Part shown: positions 15,042 through 22,744 of the stretch, one piece after another
How positions within the stretch are numbered: the first letter of the stretch is position 1
How the letters are laid out: each line of letters begins with the position of its first letter
Origin: Saprospiraceae bacterium
GTDB taxonomy: Bacteria > Bacteroidota > Bacteroidia > Chitinophagales > Saprospiraceae
Assembly: GCA_013002995.1 (NCBI GenBank)
Contig: JABDLO010000222.1
Span: forward strand, 1-35,402
Direction: 5' to 3'
DNA: 35,402 bases
Position numbers and translations under genes: made by a program
The notes under the pieces: generated by a model
The model's database searches: none
What the model saw: the letters and a program-made list of their open reading frames with translations, nothing else
What the model was told of the DNA's origin: nothing

Positions 15042-16046
15042 TTAAACGATGACTTCCCGGACTTTTAATATCTTATCAATTGCCTCTGCAGATTGTCGAT
15101 AATCCAAGGTCTGTTGTCCATCTGACAAAGCTTTCTGAGGGCAGCTGTGTACTTCCATGATGATACCATCTGCGCCTGCTGCCACACTCGCAAATGCGAT
15201 TGAATCAACATATTTTCTAACGCCTATTCCATGAGAAGGATCTGCTACTACTGGGAGGTGAGACCGATCTTTAAGAATGGTGATCGCATTGATATCCATG
15301 GTATTTCGGTAAGCACTTTCAAATGATCTAATGCCACGCTCACACAATATGATATCCTCATTTCCATTGGAGAAAATATATTCCGCAGATTGAAGCAATT
15401 CTTCAATCGTACCTGAAATTCCTCGCTTTAAGAGAACTGGTTTATCTACTTTTCCCAGTTCATCTAGTAAATTGAAGTTCTGGCTATTCCTTGCTCCAAC
15501 CTGGAAGATATCTACGTAATCGTACATTTCTTTGATCTGAGATACTTGCATGACCTCGGTGATAATTTTAATGCCTTCTGCACTGGCTATATCATGCCAT
15601 AATTTCAATCCTTCAATTCCCAGCCCTCGAAAGCTGTAAGGAGAACTCCGTGGTTTATAAACACCGCCTCTCATGATGGAAATGTTGCTTTTCTTTAAAT
15701 GGTCAATTGTGCTCTTGATCTGATCTTCATTTTCAATAGAACAGGGACCTGCCATAATCTGAAAATTACCATTTCCGATTTTTAAATCTCCTCCTATGGT
15801 GATCTCTGATTTCCCTACTTTCCATTTGCCTGACACCAGTTTATAAGGATCACTGACCTTGTGAATGTCTTTTACACCTGACAGATGCCCAATTGATCTA
15901 AGGTCAATTGATTTTTTTCCGATACAGACAAAATAACGACCGTATTGAGTGGTCACCTCATTATGAGTAAATCCTAATGTTTCAATTGAAGATTTTATGG
16001 TGCTTTCTGATTCTTCAGAAATATTGTTTTCTAAGTGAATGATCAT
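15042..16046 (-). CDS. aroF: 3-deoxy-7-phosphoheptulonate (DAHP) synthase, type I-beta, with N-terminal regulatory domain
   Basis: This enzyme condenses phosphoenolpyruvate and erythrose 4-phosphate, the first step of the shikimate pathway. The 334 residues divide into an N-terminal ferredoxin-like regulatory domain (about 1-72, containing YGRYFVCIGKK and GVKDIHKVSDPYKLVS), as in the Thermotoga-type enzyme, and a TIM barrel. The barrel shows AGPCSIE (99-105, metal ligand Cys102), KPRSSPYSFRG (131-141), VGARNSQNF, LLKRG and VADPSHGIG. There is no chorismate mutase domain. The start overlaps the trpA stop as ATGA, so it is translated as part of the trp operon and falls under the same attenuator. 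Close relatives are also named aroG or aroA; the symbol is a convention. Confidence 0.92.
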   Translation of the reverse strand: MIIHLENNISEESESTIKSSIETLGFTHNEVTTQYGRYFVCIGKKSIDLRSIGHLSGVKDIHKVSDPYKLVSGKWKVGKSEITIGGDLKIGNGNFQIMAGPCSIENEDQIKSTIDHLKKSNISIMRGGVYKPRSSPYSFRGLGIEGLKLWHDIASAEGIKIITEVMQVSQIKEMYDYVDIFQVGARNSQNFNLLDELGKVDKPVLLKRGISGTIEELLQSAEYIFSNGNEDIILCERGIRSFESAYRNTMDINAITILKDRSHLPVVADPSHGIGVRKYVDSIAFASVAAGADGIIMEVHSCPQKALSDGQQTLDYRQSAEAIDKILKVREVIV

Positions 16047-16840
16047 GGACGGATACTTTTTACAAAATTGTTTATTCGGTCTGACATAGGTTTTTCTGAA
16101 TTAAGTGCTCTGATAAATGCACTTCCTACAATTGCCCCATTGCTATAATTACATGCAATATTAAATGTGTTATTGTTGTGGATTCCAAATCCTATCAGAG
16201 TAGGAGAGGAAAGTTTCATGTTTTTAATGCGAGAAAAGTAAGCTTTCTGCTGTTCTGATATATCTTCACTCTTTCCTGTAATACTAGACTGTGAAACGAC
16301 ATAAATGAAAGCAGAACTCAAACGATCTGCCTGATGGATTCTGTCTTCTGATGTCATTGGAGATATCAGAAAACTGATCGATAAGTTGTATTTTTCAAAT
16401 AGTTGCACATATTCTTTTTCATATATGGGCATGGGTAGATCAGGAATGATCATACCATTTATTCCGGCTGAAGAGGCTTCTTTAAGGAATTTTTCTACCC
16501 CATATTGGAGCAATTGGTTGTAATAACCCATAGCAATGATGGGTACCTGTGTCTTTGACCTTGCCACTTCAACCTGAGAAAATAACAATGATAAATTCAT
16601 CCCGTTCTTCAAGGCAGTTTCACTACTCTGTTGAATGGTAAGCCCATCAGCAAGAGGATCTGAGTAGGGCATTCCTAATTCTATAAGGTCAACACCTGCA
16701 TCACTTAACCCACATATGATATCAGTGGTATCATTTAAAGAAGGATATCCAGCAGTGAAATACACATTAAGGATATTGGATCCTTTTTTTATAATCGTGT
16801 CCCTAATAACATTGGTTGACATGCTAGTTAGCTTTTGCAT
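16043..16840 (-). CDS. trpA: Tryptophan synthase alpha chain
   Basis: The alpha subunit splits indole-3-glycerol phosphate to indole and glyceraldehyde 3-phosphate and passes indole to TrpB. The protein has 265 residues; catalytic E54 and D65 sit in IELGMPYSDPLADG, the expected spacing, and MIIPDLP and FGIHNNNT follow. The annotated ATG at 16840 overlaps trpB by 17 bases; a second ATG at 16822, just after the trpB TAG, would give a protein six residues shorter and is equally credible. The stop overlaps the DAHP synthase start by four bases. Confidence 0.95.
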   Translation of the reverse strand: MQKLTSMSTNVIRDTIIKKGSNILNVYFTAGYPSLNDTTDIICGLSDAGVDLIELGMPYSDPLADGLTIQQSSETALKNGMNLSLLFSQVEVARSKTQVPIIAMGYYNQLLQYGVEKFLKEASSAGINGMIIPDLPMPIYEKEYVQLFEKYNLSISFLISPMTSEDRIHQADRLSSAFIYVVSQSSITGKSEDISEQQKAYFSRIKNMKLSSPTLIGFGIHNNNTFNIACNYSNGAIVGSAFIRALNSEKPMSDRINNFVKSIRP

Positions 16841-18029
16841 TCATATAATTTATAAATGTATTTAAATCTTTATCCCCACGACCTGAAAGGCTTACAACGA
16901 CCTGGTCGGTGGATTTAAGATCCATTCTACCCAGTATGGCAAGTGCGTGAGCAGTCTCGAGGGCAGGTATTATACCTTCCTCTTTACACAATTCCATAAC
17001 AGCAGTCATCGCTTCATCGTCCGTTGCTGCATACACCTTAGCTCTACCACTCTTGATTAGATGTGCATGCATAGGGCCTATTCCGGGATAATCTAGTCCC
17101 GCAGATAGTGAATACGGTTCTACAATCTGTCCTTCATCAGTCTGCATCAGTAATGTTCTGCAACCATGTATGATTCCTTCAGAACCTAGTATAGAAGTTG
17201 CAGCAGAGTGTCCTGAATTGATTCCTTTTCCGGCAGCTTCTGCTAGCACGAGTTTAACATCTTGATTATCAAGGAAATGATAGAATGCACCTGCAGCATT
17301 GCTTCCGCCACCAACACAAGCCACAATATAGTCCGGATAAGGTGATCCTGTCTTTTCTTCCATCTGTTTCATGATCTCTTCAGAAACTACTGATTGGAAT
17401 CGCGTAACCATATCTGGGTATGGATGAGGTCCGATGGCTGACCCTATGATATAATGTGTGTTTTCAGCGTGATTGATCCAATCTCTGATGGCTTCATTGG
17501 TTGCATCTTTCAATGTTTTCGAGCCACTTGTTGCTGGTTCTACTGTTGCACCAAGCATTTTCATTCTTAATACATTAGGAGCTTGTCGTGCAATATCTAC
17601 CTCTCCCATATATACCACACACTCAATACCCATTAATGCACATACAGTAGCAGTTGCCACACCATGCTGACCGGCACCTGTTTCGGCTATGATTCTCTTT
17701 TTACCGAGTTTTTTAGCAAGTAAAATCTGGCCAATGGTATTATTAATCTTATGTGCTCCGGTATGATTGAGATCTTCTCTCTTAAGGTATATATTGGCTC
17801 CGTATTTAGCTGAGAGATTTTTAGCAAGGTAAAGAGGTGATGGTCTTCCTACATAATCTCTGAGTAAATCATCGAACTCCCTTTGAAATGAAGGTTCATT
17901 CATGATGTTGAGATAGACTTCCTGTAATTCAGCCACATTTGCATGAAGCATTTCAGGAATGAATGCTCCGCCAAATTCTCCATAAAATCCATCCTCAGTG
18001 GGGTGGTAAGATGTGATGATCTTTTCCAT
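16824..18029 (-). CDS. trpB: Tryptophan synthase beta chain
   Basis: This PLP enzyme joins indole and serine to give tryptophan. The protein has 401 residues. The PLP lysine is K94 in LNHTGAHKINN. The family blocks AETGAGQHGVATATVCALMG, GSAIGPHPYPDMV, the phosphate-binding GGGSNAAG and the C-terminal SLSGRGDKDL are all intact. It is the TrpB1 type that pairs with TrpA, which follows directly. It starts 7 bases after the trpF stop. Confidence 0.97.
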   Translation of the reverse strand: MEKIITSYHPTEDGFYGEFGGAFIPEMLHANVAELQEVYLNIMNEPSFQREFDDLLRDYVGRPSPLYLAKNLSAKYGANIYLKREDLNHTGAHKINNTIGQILLAKKLGKKRIIAETGAGQHGVATATVCALMGIECVVYMGEVDIARQAPNVLRMKMLGATVEPATSGSKTLKDATNEAIRDWINHAENTHYIIGSAIGPHPYPDMVTRFQSVVSEEIMKQMEEKTGSPYPDYIVACVGGGSNAAGAFYHFLDNQDVKLVLAEAAGKGINSGHSAATSILGSEGIIHGCRTLLMQTDEGQIVEPYSLSAGLDYPGIGPMHAHLIKSGRAKVYAATDDEAMTAVMELCKEEGIIPALETAHALAILGRMDLKSTDQVVVSLSGRGDKDLNTFINYMNAKAN

Positions 18030-18036
18030 AATATTT

Positions 18037-18672
18037 TTAAGTATTATTCAGGTTGGTATTATATAATTCTTGATACTTGCGTACAAATTGGGTAATCAGT
18101 TTTGGGTCTTTTCTTCCCGGCTCAACCTCAAATTTACTATTGATATCAACCCCATGGAATTGCCGGTGGTTTACTTGATATAAAGATGGGCAATCTTCAG
18201 GACCGATACCTCCCGCAAGTAAGAAAGGAGTGGAACCCTGATAATGTTGTAATAATTCCCACTTGAATTTGAGCCCTGAGCCTCCATATTGAGGTGTCTT
18301 TGTATCAAATAAAAAAAGTGCGGCATCTTCATAATCTGCGATATTTCTAAAATCGTCACTTCCATTGACAGAAAAGACTTTTATAACATCCCGGATTTTT
18401 GAGACCTCATACACATATTGAGGTGATTCATTGCCGTGAAGCTGAACATAATCCAGTTGATGCTCCTCTATCTTTTCCTTAACGACCTCAATTTCCTCAT
18501 TGACAAAAACACCGACGTATTTAATCTGAGTGGTATCTGAAGGCATATGCAAAGGAGCCTTGAGGTATCTGCTGGAAGGAGCATAAAAGTTAAAGCCAAT
18601 CATGTCGATGGGCAACTTTACCATTTGGTCGAGGTTATCCTGATATTTTATGCCGCAGACTTTAATCTTCAC
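18037..18672 (-). CDS. trpF: Phosphoribosylanthranilate isomerase
   Basis: This enzyme performs the Amadori rearrangement of N-(5-phosphoribosyl)anthranilate. The protein has 211 residues, a small TIM barrel with the KVCGIK start (general base Cys6), QLHGNES and LLAGGIGPED. The likely catalytic Asp is in FHGVDINSKFE. The start codon is GTG, whose first base is the last base of the trpC stop (TAGTG), so translation is coupled. It is a separate protein here, not fused to TrpC as in enterics. Confidence 0.95.
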   Translation of the reverse strand: MKIKVCGIKYQDNLDQMVKLPIDMIGFNFYAPSSRYLKAPLHMPSDTTQIKYVGVFVNEEIEVVKEKIEEHQLDYVQLHGNESPQYVYEVSKIRDVIKVFSVNGSDDFRNIADYEDAALFLFDTKTPQYGGSGLKFKWELLQHYQGSTPFLLAGGIGPEDCPSLYQVNHRQFHGVDINSKFEVEPGRKDPKLITQFVRKYQELYNTNLNNT

Positions 18673-19463
18673 TATGCTTCTACCTTTAAGGAATCAATTA
18701 ATGATTTGCAAGCTTTGCCCGGGTCAGCGTGTAACATAAATTGTTCTCCAATGAGGAATCCATTGTATCCTACAGTTTTAAGCTTGACAATATCATCGAT
18801 ATTTTTGATCCCACTTTCAGAGATCTTAACCATGTCCTCGGGTAGTTGATCGTATAATCGTACTGAAAAATCTATATCAGTAACAAAGTTTTTCAGGTCT
18901 CTGTTATTGACTCCAATTAAATCTACATGATCTGAAATTTTATCTAACTGCTCCTCGGAGTGCAGTTCCATCAGGACTTCAAGGTTGAGGTCCTTGGCAT
19001 ATTTAGATAGTAATTCAACTTCTTGCTTAGTGAGAATCTCAGCAATTAAAAGAATGGCATCAGCACCTATACTCCTTGCTTCAGTGATCTGGTAAGGATC
19101 TATAATGAAGTCTTTTCTTAATATGGGGCAAAAATTATAGGTCCTTGCAGTGTTGAGGTCTTTATTACTACCTCCAAAAAAATGATTGTCCGTAAGTACA
19201 GAAAGTGCAGACGCACCAGCCTGCATGTATCCAAGGGTAACGGATTCTACATCAGCATATAAGTTGATCTCAGGTTTAGAAGGAGACCGTCTTTTAAATT
19301 CAGCAATGATCCCTGACTTATCTTCTCGCAGGATGTATTCTGATAAAGAAACCGTCTTGCTTTTATAATATATGGATTGTTCAAGAAGTCGAATGGGGTA
19401 GAGTTCCTTATTCTTTTCTACTTCCTTTTTTTTATGAGCTACTATTTTATCAAGTATGTGCAT
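18672..19463 (-). CDS. trpC: Indole-3-glycerol-phosphate synthase
   Basis: This enzyme closes the indole ring from 1-(2-carboxyphenylamino)-1-deoxyribulose 5-phosphate. The protein has 263 residues, a TIM barrel with the N-terminal MHILDKIVAHKKKEVE helix. Catalytic E55 and K57 lie in IAEFKRRSPSKP, followed by LRKDFIID, IGVNNRDLKNF and VKISESGI. It starts 3 bases after the trpD stop and shares one base with the trpF start. Confidence 0.96.
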   Translation of the reverse strand: MHILDKIVAHKKKEVEKNKELYPIRLLEQSIYYKSKTVSLSEYILREDKSGIIAEFKRRSPSKPEINLYADVESVTLGYMQAGASALSVLTDNHFFGGSNKDLNTARTYNFCPILRKDFIIDPYQITEARSIGADAILLIAEILTKQEVELLSKYAKDLNLEVLMELHSEEQLDKISDHVDLIGVNNRDLKNFVTDIDFSVRLYDQLPEDMVKISESGIKNIDDIVKLKTVGYNGFLIGEQFMLHADPGKACKSLIDSLKVEA

Positions 19464-19466
19464 TTC

Positions 19467-20459
19467 TTATTGAGTTGATATTAATGTTGATAATGCATTG
19501 AATGCCTTACCGGAATGAATGGATTCCCTGGCTTCTGATACACAATCTCCAATGGGTTTATTGAAGTCGAAACATTGAATGGCCAGGGCAGAATTAGCAA
19601 CAACAACATCAGTTTGGGCTTGCGTCCCTTCACCTTTGATTACTTTTTTGAAAATCTTAGCTGCTGAATCAACAGTGTCTCCACCATAAATCTCATTAGG
19701 ATTAAGCTGCCTCATATTGAAATAAGAAGGAGTTACCAATAGATCTTCATGGCTTTTGATCAATTTAACCGCACCGGTAAGGGATACTTCATCATATCCA
19801 TCCACTGAGTGAACAATGGTATAGTTCTTTTCAAGATTCTCATGCAAGTACTGGTATAGTCTTGCCAGCTTGAGATTGAAGACGCCCACCAATTGTTGTT
19901 TAGGTTCTGCTGGATTGACCAATGGACCAAGCATATTGAAGAACGTCTTTACTCCCAATTGTCTTCGTATCGGACCGACTCCTTTCAGTGCAGGATGAAA
20001 TAATGGTGCATGAAGAAAACAAATATTGGCAGCATCTATCTGCCTTTTGAGCGCATCGACATCATTGGTAAATTTATAACCCATGTGTTCTAGGACATTG
20101 GAAGATCCACAAGCAGATGAAACTCCATAGTTGCCGTGTTTGGTCACCTGATAACCTGCTCCGGCTACTACAAAAGATGACAATGTGGAAATATTGAATG
20201 TGTTTTTTCCATCTCCACCGGTACCACAAAGATCAATAGTCTCTCTTCCTTCCATATCTACCTTACGGCAAAGGTCTAATAAAGCAGTCCTGAAGCCGTC
20301 TAGTTCATCAACTGAGATGCTTCTCATCAAGTATACGCTGATAAATGCAGCTATCTGAGCTTCATTGTATCGATCTTGTGAAATATTGGTAAGCACCTCT
20401 CTGGCAGTGTCTCTATCTAGTTTTTTATGCTCGAATAATTGATTGAGTATGTCCTTCAT
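19467..20459 (-). CDS. trpD: Anthranilate phosphoribosyltransferase
   Basis: This enzyme transfers phosphoribose from PRPP to anthranilate. The protein has 330 residues; the PRPP-binding motif GTGGDGKNTFN starts at residue 79, and KHGNYGVSSACGSSNVLEHMG and RRQLGVKTFFNMLGPLVNP are intact. It is a stand-alone enzyme, not fused to TrpG. The ATG lies 9 bases after the trpG stop. Confidence 0.97.
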   Translation of the reverse strand: MKDILNQLFEHKKLDRDTAREVLTNISQDRYNEAQIAAFISVYLMRSISVDELDGFRTALLDLCRKVDMEGRETIDLCGTGGDGKNTFNISTLSSFVVAGAGYQVTKHGNYGVSSACGSSNVLEHMGYKFTNDVDALKRQIDAANICFLHAPLFHPALKGVGPIRRQLGVKTFFNMLGPLVNPAEPKQQLVGVFNLKLARLYQYLHENLEKNYTIVHSVDGYDEVSLTGAVKLIKSHEDLLVTPSYFNMRQLNPNEIYGGDTVDSAAKIFKKVIKGEGTQAQTDVVVANSALAIQCFDFNKPIGDCVSEARESIHSGKAFNALSTLISTQ

Positions 20460-20468
20460 TAGAGTATT

Positions 20469-21053
20469 CTAGGTAATGTTTAAAAAATTATTGATCATGG
20501 TTTTACCATCAGGTGTCATGATGGATTCAGGGTGGAATTGAACTCCATATACCTGAAGATCCTTATGCTGTATGGCCATAATTTCACCTGTAGAGTCTTC
20601 AGCAGTTATTTCGAGGCAATCTGGCATTGACTCAGGAACGATTACCCAACTGTGATATCTTCCGGCTTCAAATTCTTTGTCAATGTTGCCAAATATTGGT
20701 GTAGGATTATCAGTCTGAATCATTGTTGTGCTTATTCCATGAAAGACCCTATCCAGGTTTTTTAATTTCCCTCCATAAACCTCTCCGATGGCTTGTAGTC
20801 CCAGGCACACACCGAGTATGATTTTCTTGTCACCATATTGTCGGATGATTTCCTTGAGGTCACCCGCTTCATCAGGAATACCGGGTCCCGGTGAAAGAAT
20901 GAGGTGTGTGTATTCTTCAGGTTTACCATCAGGAATCTCATCATTTCTAAGCACATCTACTTCATATCCGAGAATTTCCTCAACGATGTGTACAAGATTA
21001 TATGTGAAAGAATCGTAATTGTCAATTACCAATATTTTCTTTTGATCGTTCAT
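20469..21053 (-). CDS. trpG: Anthranilate synthase component II (glutamine amidotransferase)
   Basis: This protein supplies ammonia from glutamine to TrpE. It is a 194-residue class I amidotransferase with the triad Cys83 (GVCLGLQAIGE), His174 and Glu176 (VQFHPES), plus DNYDSFTYNL near the start and SPGPGIP. The nucleophile motif reads CLGLQ where CLGHQ is more common; this should not affect the catalytic cysteine. A possible second use in p-aminobenzoate synthesis cannot be excluded. It starts 4 bases after the trpE stop. Confidence 0.95.
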   Translation of the reverse strand: MNDQKKILVIDNYDSFTYNLVHIVEEILGYEVDVLRNDEIPDGKPEEYTHLILSPGPGIPDEAGDLKEIIRQYGDKKIILGVCLGLQAIGEVYGGKLKNLDRVFHGISTTMIQTDNPTPIFGNIDKEFEAGRYHSWVIVPESMPDCLEITAEDSTGEIMAIQHKDLQVYGVQFHPESIMTPDGKTMINNFLNIT

Positions 21054-21057
21054 TTTC

Positions 21058-22440
21058 CTATATATTCTCCGCTCTGATCAGTGCCTGCTTGAGGGCTTGT
21101 AATTTATTGTTTACTTCCTGTAACTCTTTTTCTTCGTCGCTATCCATTACGATACCTGCTCCAGCCTGACAATGAAGTGAACCTGCAATACTCAGAAAAG
21201 AGCGAATCATGATGGCATGATTTAGATTTCCATTAAAATTGACAAATCCTATACCACCTCCATAAAAAGATCGTCTCGTAGGCTCCCAGTCATCAATCAA
21301 TTCCATGGCCCTAAATTTTGGTGCCCCACTTAGTGTGCCCGCAGGAAAGGTATCACCGAATACCTGCCAGGAGCTGACTCCTTCTTTAAGTTTTCCTTTT
21401 ACTACAGACACCAGGTGTATAACATGGCTGAAATACTGTACTTCCTTGTATTTATCTACAGCTACTTCGACTGTGTTTTTACTTAGATCGTTTCTTGCCA
21501 GATCCACCAGCATGATGTGCTCTGCGTTTTCTTTAGGGTCTGCGAGTAGTTTTTGAGATATTTCAAGATCCTCTGTGATATTCCCGGTCCTTTTAAATGT
21601 ACCGGCAATTGGATGTATTTCTGCAATACGTTCTTTTACTACCATTTGTGCTTCAGGTGAAGACCCGAAGATCTTGAAAGTCCCATAGTCATAATAAAAG
21701 AGATAAGGACTAGGGTTGATGGCTCTCAATGCTCTGTATACATTGAATTCATCACCTCTGAATGAATGTGTAAACCTTCTGGAAGGAACCACCTGGAATA
21801 TATCCCCTCGCTTACAATGAGACTTGGCTCTGGTTACAATGTCTTTAAACTCCTGGTCAACCATATTGGATGTTTCAGAGCCATCCAACTTAAATGAATA
21901 GGTCTGATGATCTTGCTTAAAGATGATATCCTGGATGGATTCCATGTTGGACTCCTGTCCATCAGGTATATTCTCTATGATGTATAAGTCATCATAAAAA
22001 TGATCGAATACAATCGTATATCTGAAGAAATCATACCTCACCTCAGGTATCCCATAACCAGGCTTCTGGTCATCAAATACAATGGTCTCAAATTGCTGAA
22101 CAGCATCGAATGTCGTATACCCAAATATTCCACCATACTTCATGCATATGTCATCCCCTTCAACATCAAATGCGTTGAAGTACTGTTCCAATGAGGAGAT
22201 GAGACCATTTTCTTTATTAAGGCCTCCGTTGTTTATCCCCTCAGTGATTATGGTTCCATTTTGAAACTTGAATGTTGATATGGGATCAAAACAAATGAAT
22301 GATAGGGAATCTTCCTTGGAAGAATAATCAGAACTTTCAAGTAATAATATCTCCGGATACACTTCCCTGATCTTAAGAAACAAGCTGACCGGTGTGATTA
22401 GGTCACCCAACAATCTCTTGCTTATACTTTTAACCTTCAT
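21058..22440 (-). CDS. trpE: Anthranilate synthase component I
   Basis: This enzyme converts chorismate and ammonia to anthranilate, the first step committed to tryptophan. The protein has 460 residues. The N-terminal LLES motif (residues 33-36, with the following conserved Ser) marks the tryptophan-binding feedback site. The chorismate-binding half shows GDIFQVVPSRR, SSPEAQMVV, HPIAGTFKRT, EHIMLVDLARNDLSK, GTLSGAPK and CQAGAGIVMDSD. It is the first structural gene of the operon and lies 24 bases after the attenuator hairpin. Confidence 0.97.
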   Translation of the reverse strand: MKVKSISKRLLGDLITPVSLFLKIREVYPEILLLESSDYSSKEDSLSFICFDPISTFKFQNGTIITEGINNGGLNKENGLISSLEQYFNAFDVEGDDICMKYGGIFGYTTFDAVQQFETIVFDDQKPGYGIPEVRYDFFRYTIVFDHFYDDLYIIENIPDGQESNMESIQDIIFKQDHQTYSFKLDGSETSNMVDQEFKDIVTRAKSHCKRGDIFQVVPSRRFTHSFRGDEFNVYRALRAINPSPYLFYYDYGTFKIFGSSPEAQMVVKERIAEIHPIAGTFKRTGNITEDLEISQKLLADPKENAEHIMLVDLARNDLSKNTVEVAVDKYKEVQYFSHVIHLVSVVKGKLKEGVSSWQVFGDTFPAGTLSGAPKFRAMELIDDWEPTRRSFYGGGIGFVNFNGNLNHAIMIRSFLSIAGSLHCQAGAGIVMDSDEEKELQEVNNKLQALKQALIRAENI

Positions 22441-22464
22441 AATCTGTTGTTAGTCTTGTTTAAT

Positions 22465-22500
22465 AGAAAAAGGCTTGTCGGAACCGACAAGCCTTTTTCT
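22465..22500 (-). terminator. trp attenuator terminator hairpin
   Basis: On the minus strand the 17-base arms at 22500-22484 and 22481-22465 (AGAAAAAGGCTTGTCGG and its exact complement) are separated by two bases. The distal arm ends in a U-rich run (TTTTTCT), so it is an intrinsic terminator. It lies between the leader-peptide stop (22523) and the trpE ATG (22440). The GGCTT of its proximal arm can instead pair with AAGCC at the leader stop, giving an antiterminator. Confidence 0.9.
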
Positions 22501-22522
22501 TTAATTCATACAAATGAAGGGC

Positions 22523-22582
22523 TTAGATTCCAACTGTGAAATCCCGCTTAAGCCACCACCAATTTGTATTTCTAAAAACCAT
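22523..22582 (-). CDS. trpL: trp operon leader peptide
   Basis: The 19-codon frame MVFRNTNWWWLKRDFTVGI has three consecutive Trp codons (TGG TGG TGG, 22561-22553) and ends in TAA. It lies 22 bases upstream of the attenuator hairpin and about 80 bases upstream of trpE. Segment 1 (GGCTTA, 22554-22549, overlapping the last Trp codon) is complementary to segment 2 (TAAGCC, 22525-22520, at the leader stop). Segment 2 can alternatively pair with GGCTT (22493-22489) in segment 3 of the terminator. A ribosome stalled at the Trp codons would cover segment 1, free segment 2, and favour read-through. The peptide is too short for most gene callers. Confidence 0.9.
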   Translation of the reverse strand: MVFRNTNWWWLKRDFTVGI

Positions 22583-22651
22583 TGTTACTAATTCTGTCGC
22601 TAAGAAAAAGCTTTTTTCTCATTTTTTAACAATAGGTGCCAAAAAATATTC

Positions 22652-22684
22652 CAAATTCATAATTCAGTTGTTAGAAGTTTTCAA
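22652..22684 (-). promoter_or_regulatory. Putative trp operon promoter
   Basis: On the minus strand TTG (22684-22682) is followed after 22 bases by TGAATTTG (22659-22652), a 7/8 match to TAnnTTTG. Transcription would start near 22645, about 60 bases before trpL. Motif-based and tentative. Confidence 0.4.
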
Positions 22685-22744
22685 CTTTGAATTAATATCA
22701 GGTACAGTACTTAGATAAGCGGGTAACCAAAAAAAACATCAATA

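Noticed and set aside
22604-22618. Near-palindrome GAAAAAGCTTTTTTC upstream of trpL
   Set aside because: It has no loop and is nearly all A/T, so it is not a credible terminator; it lies in the presumed 5' untranslated leader.
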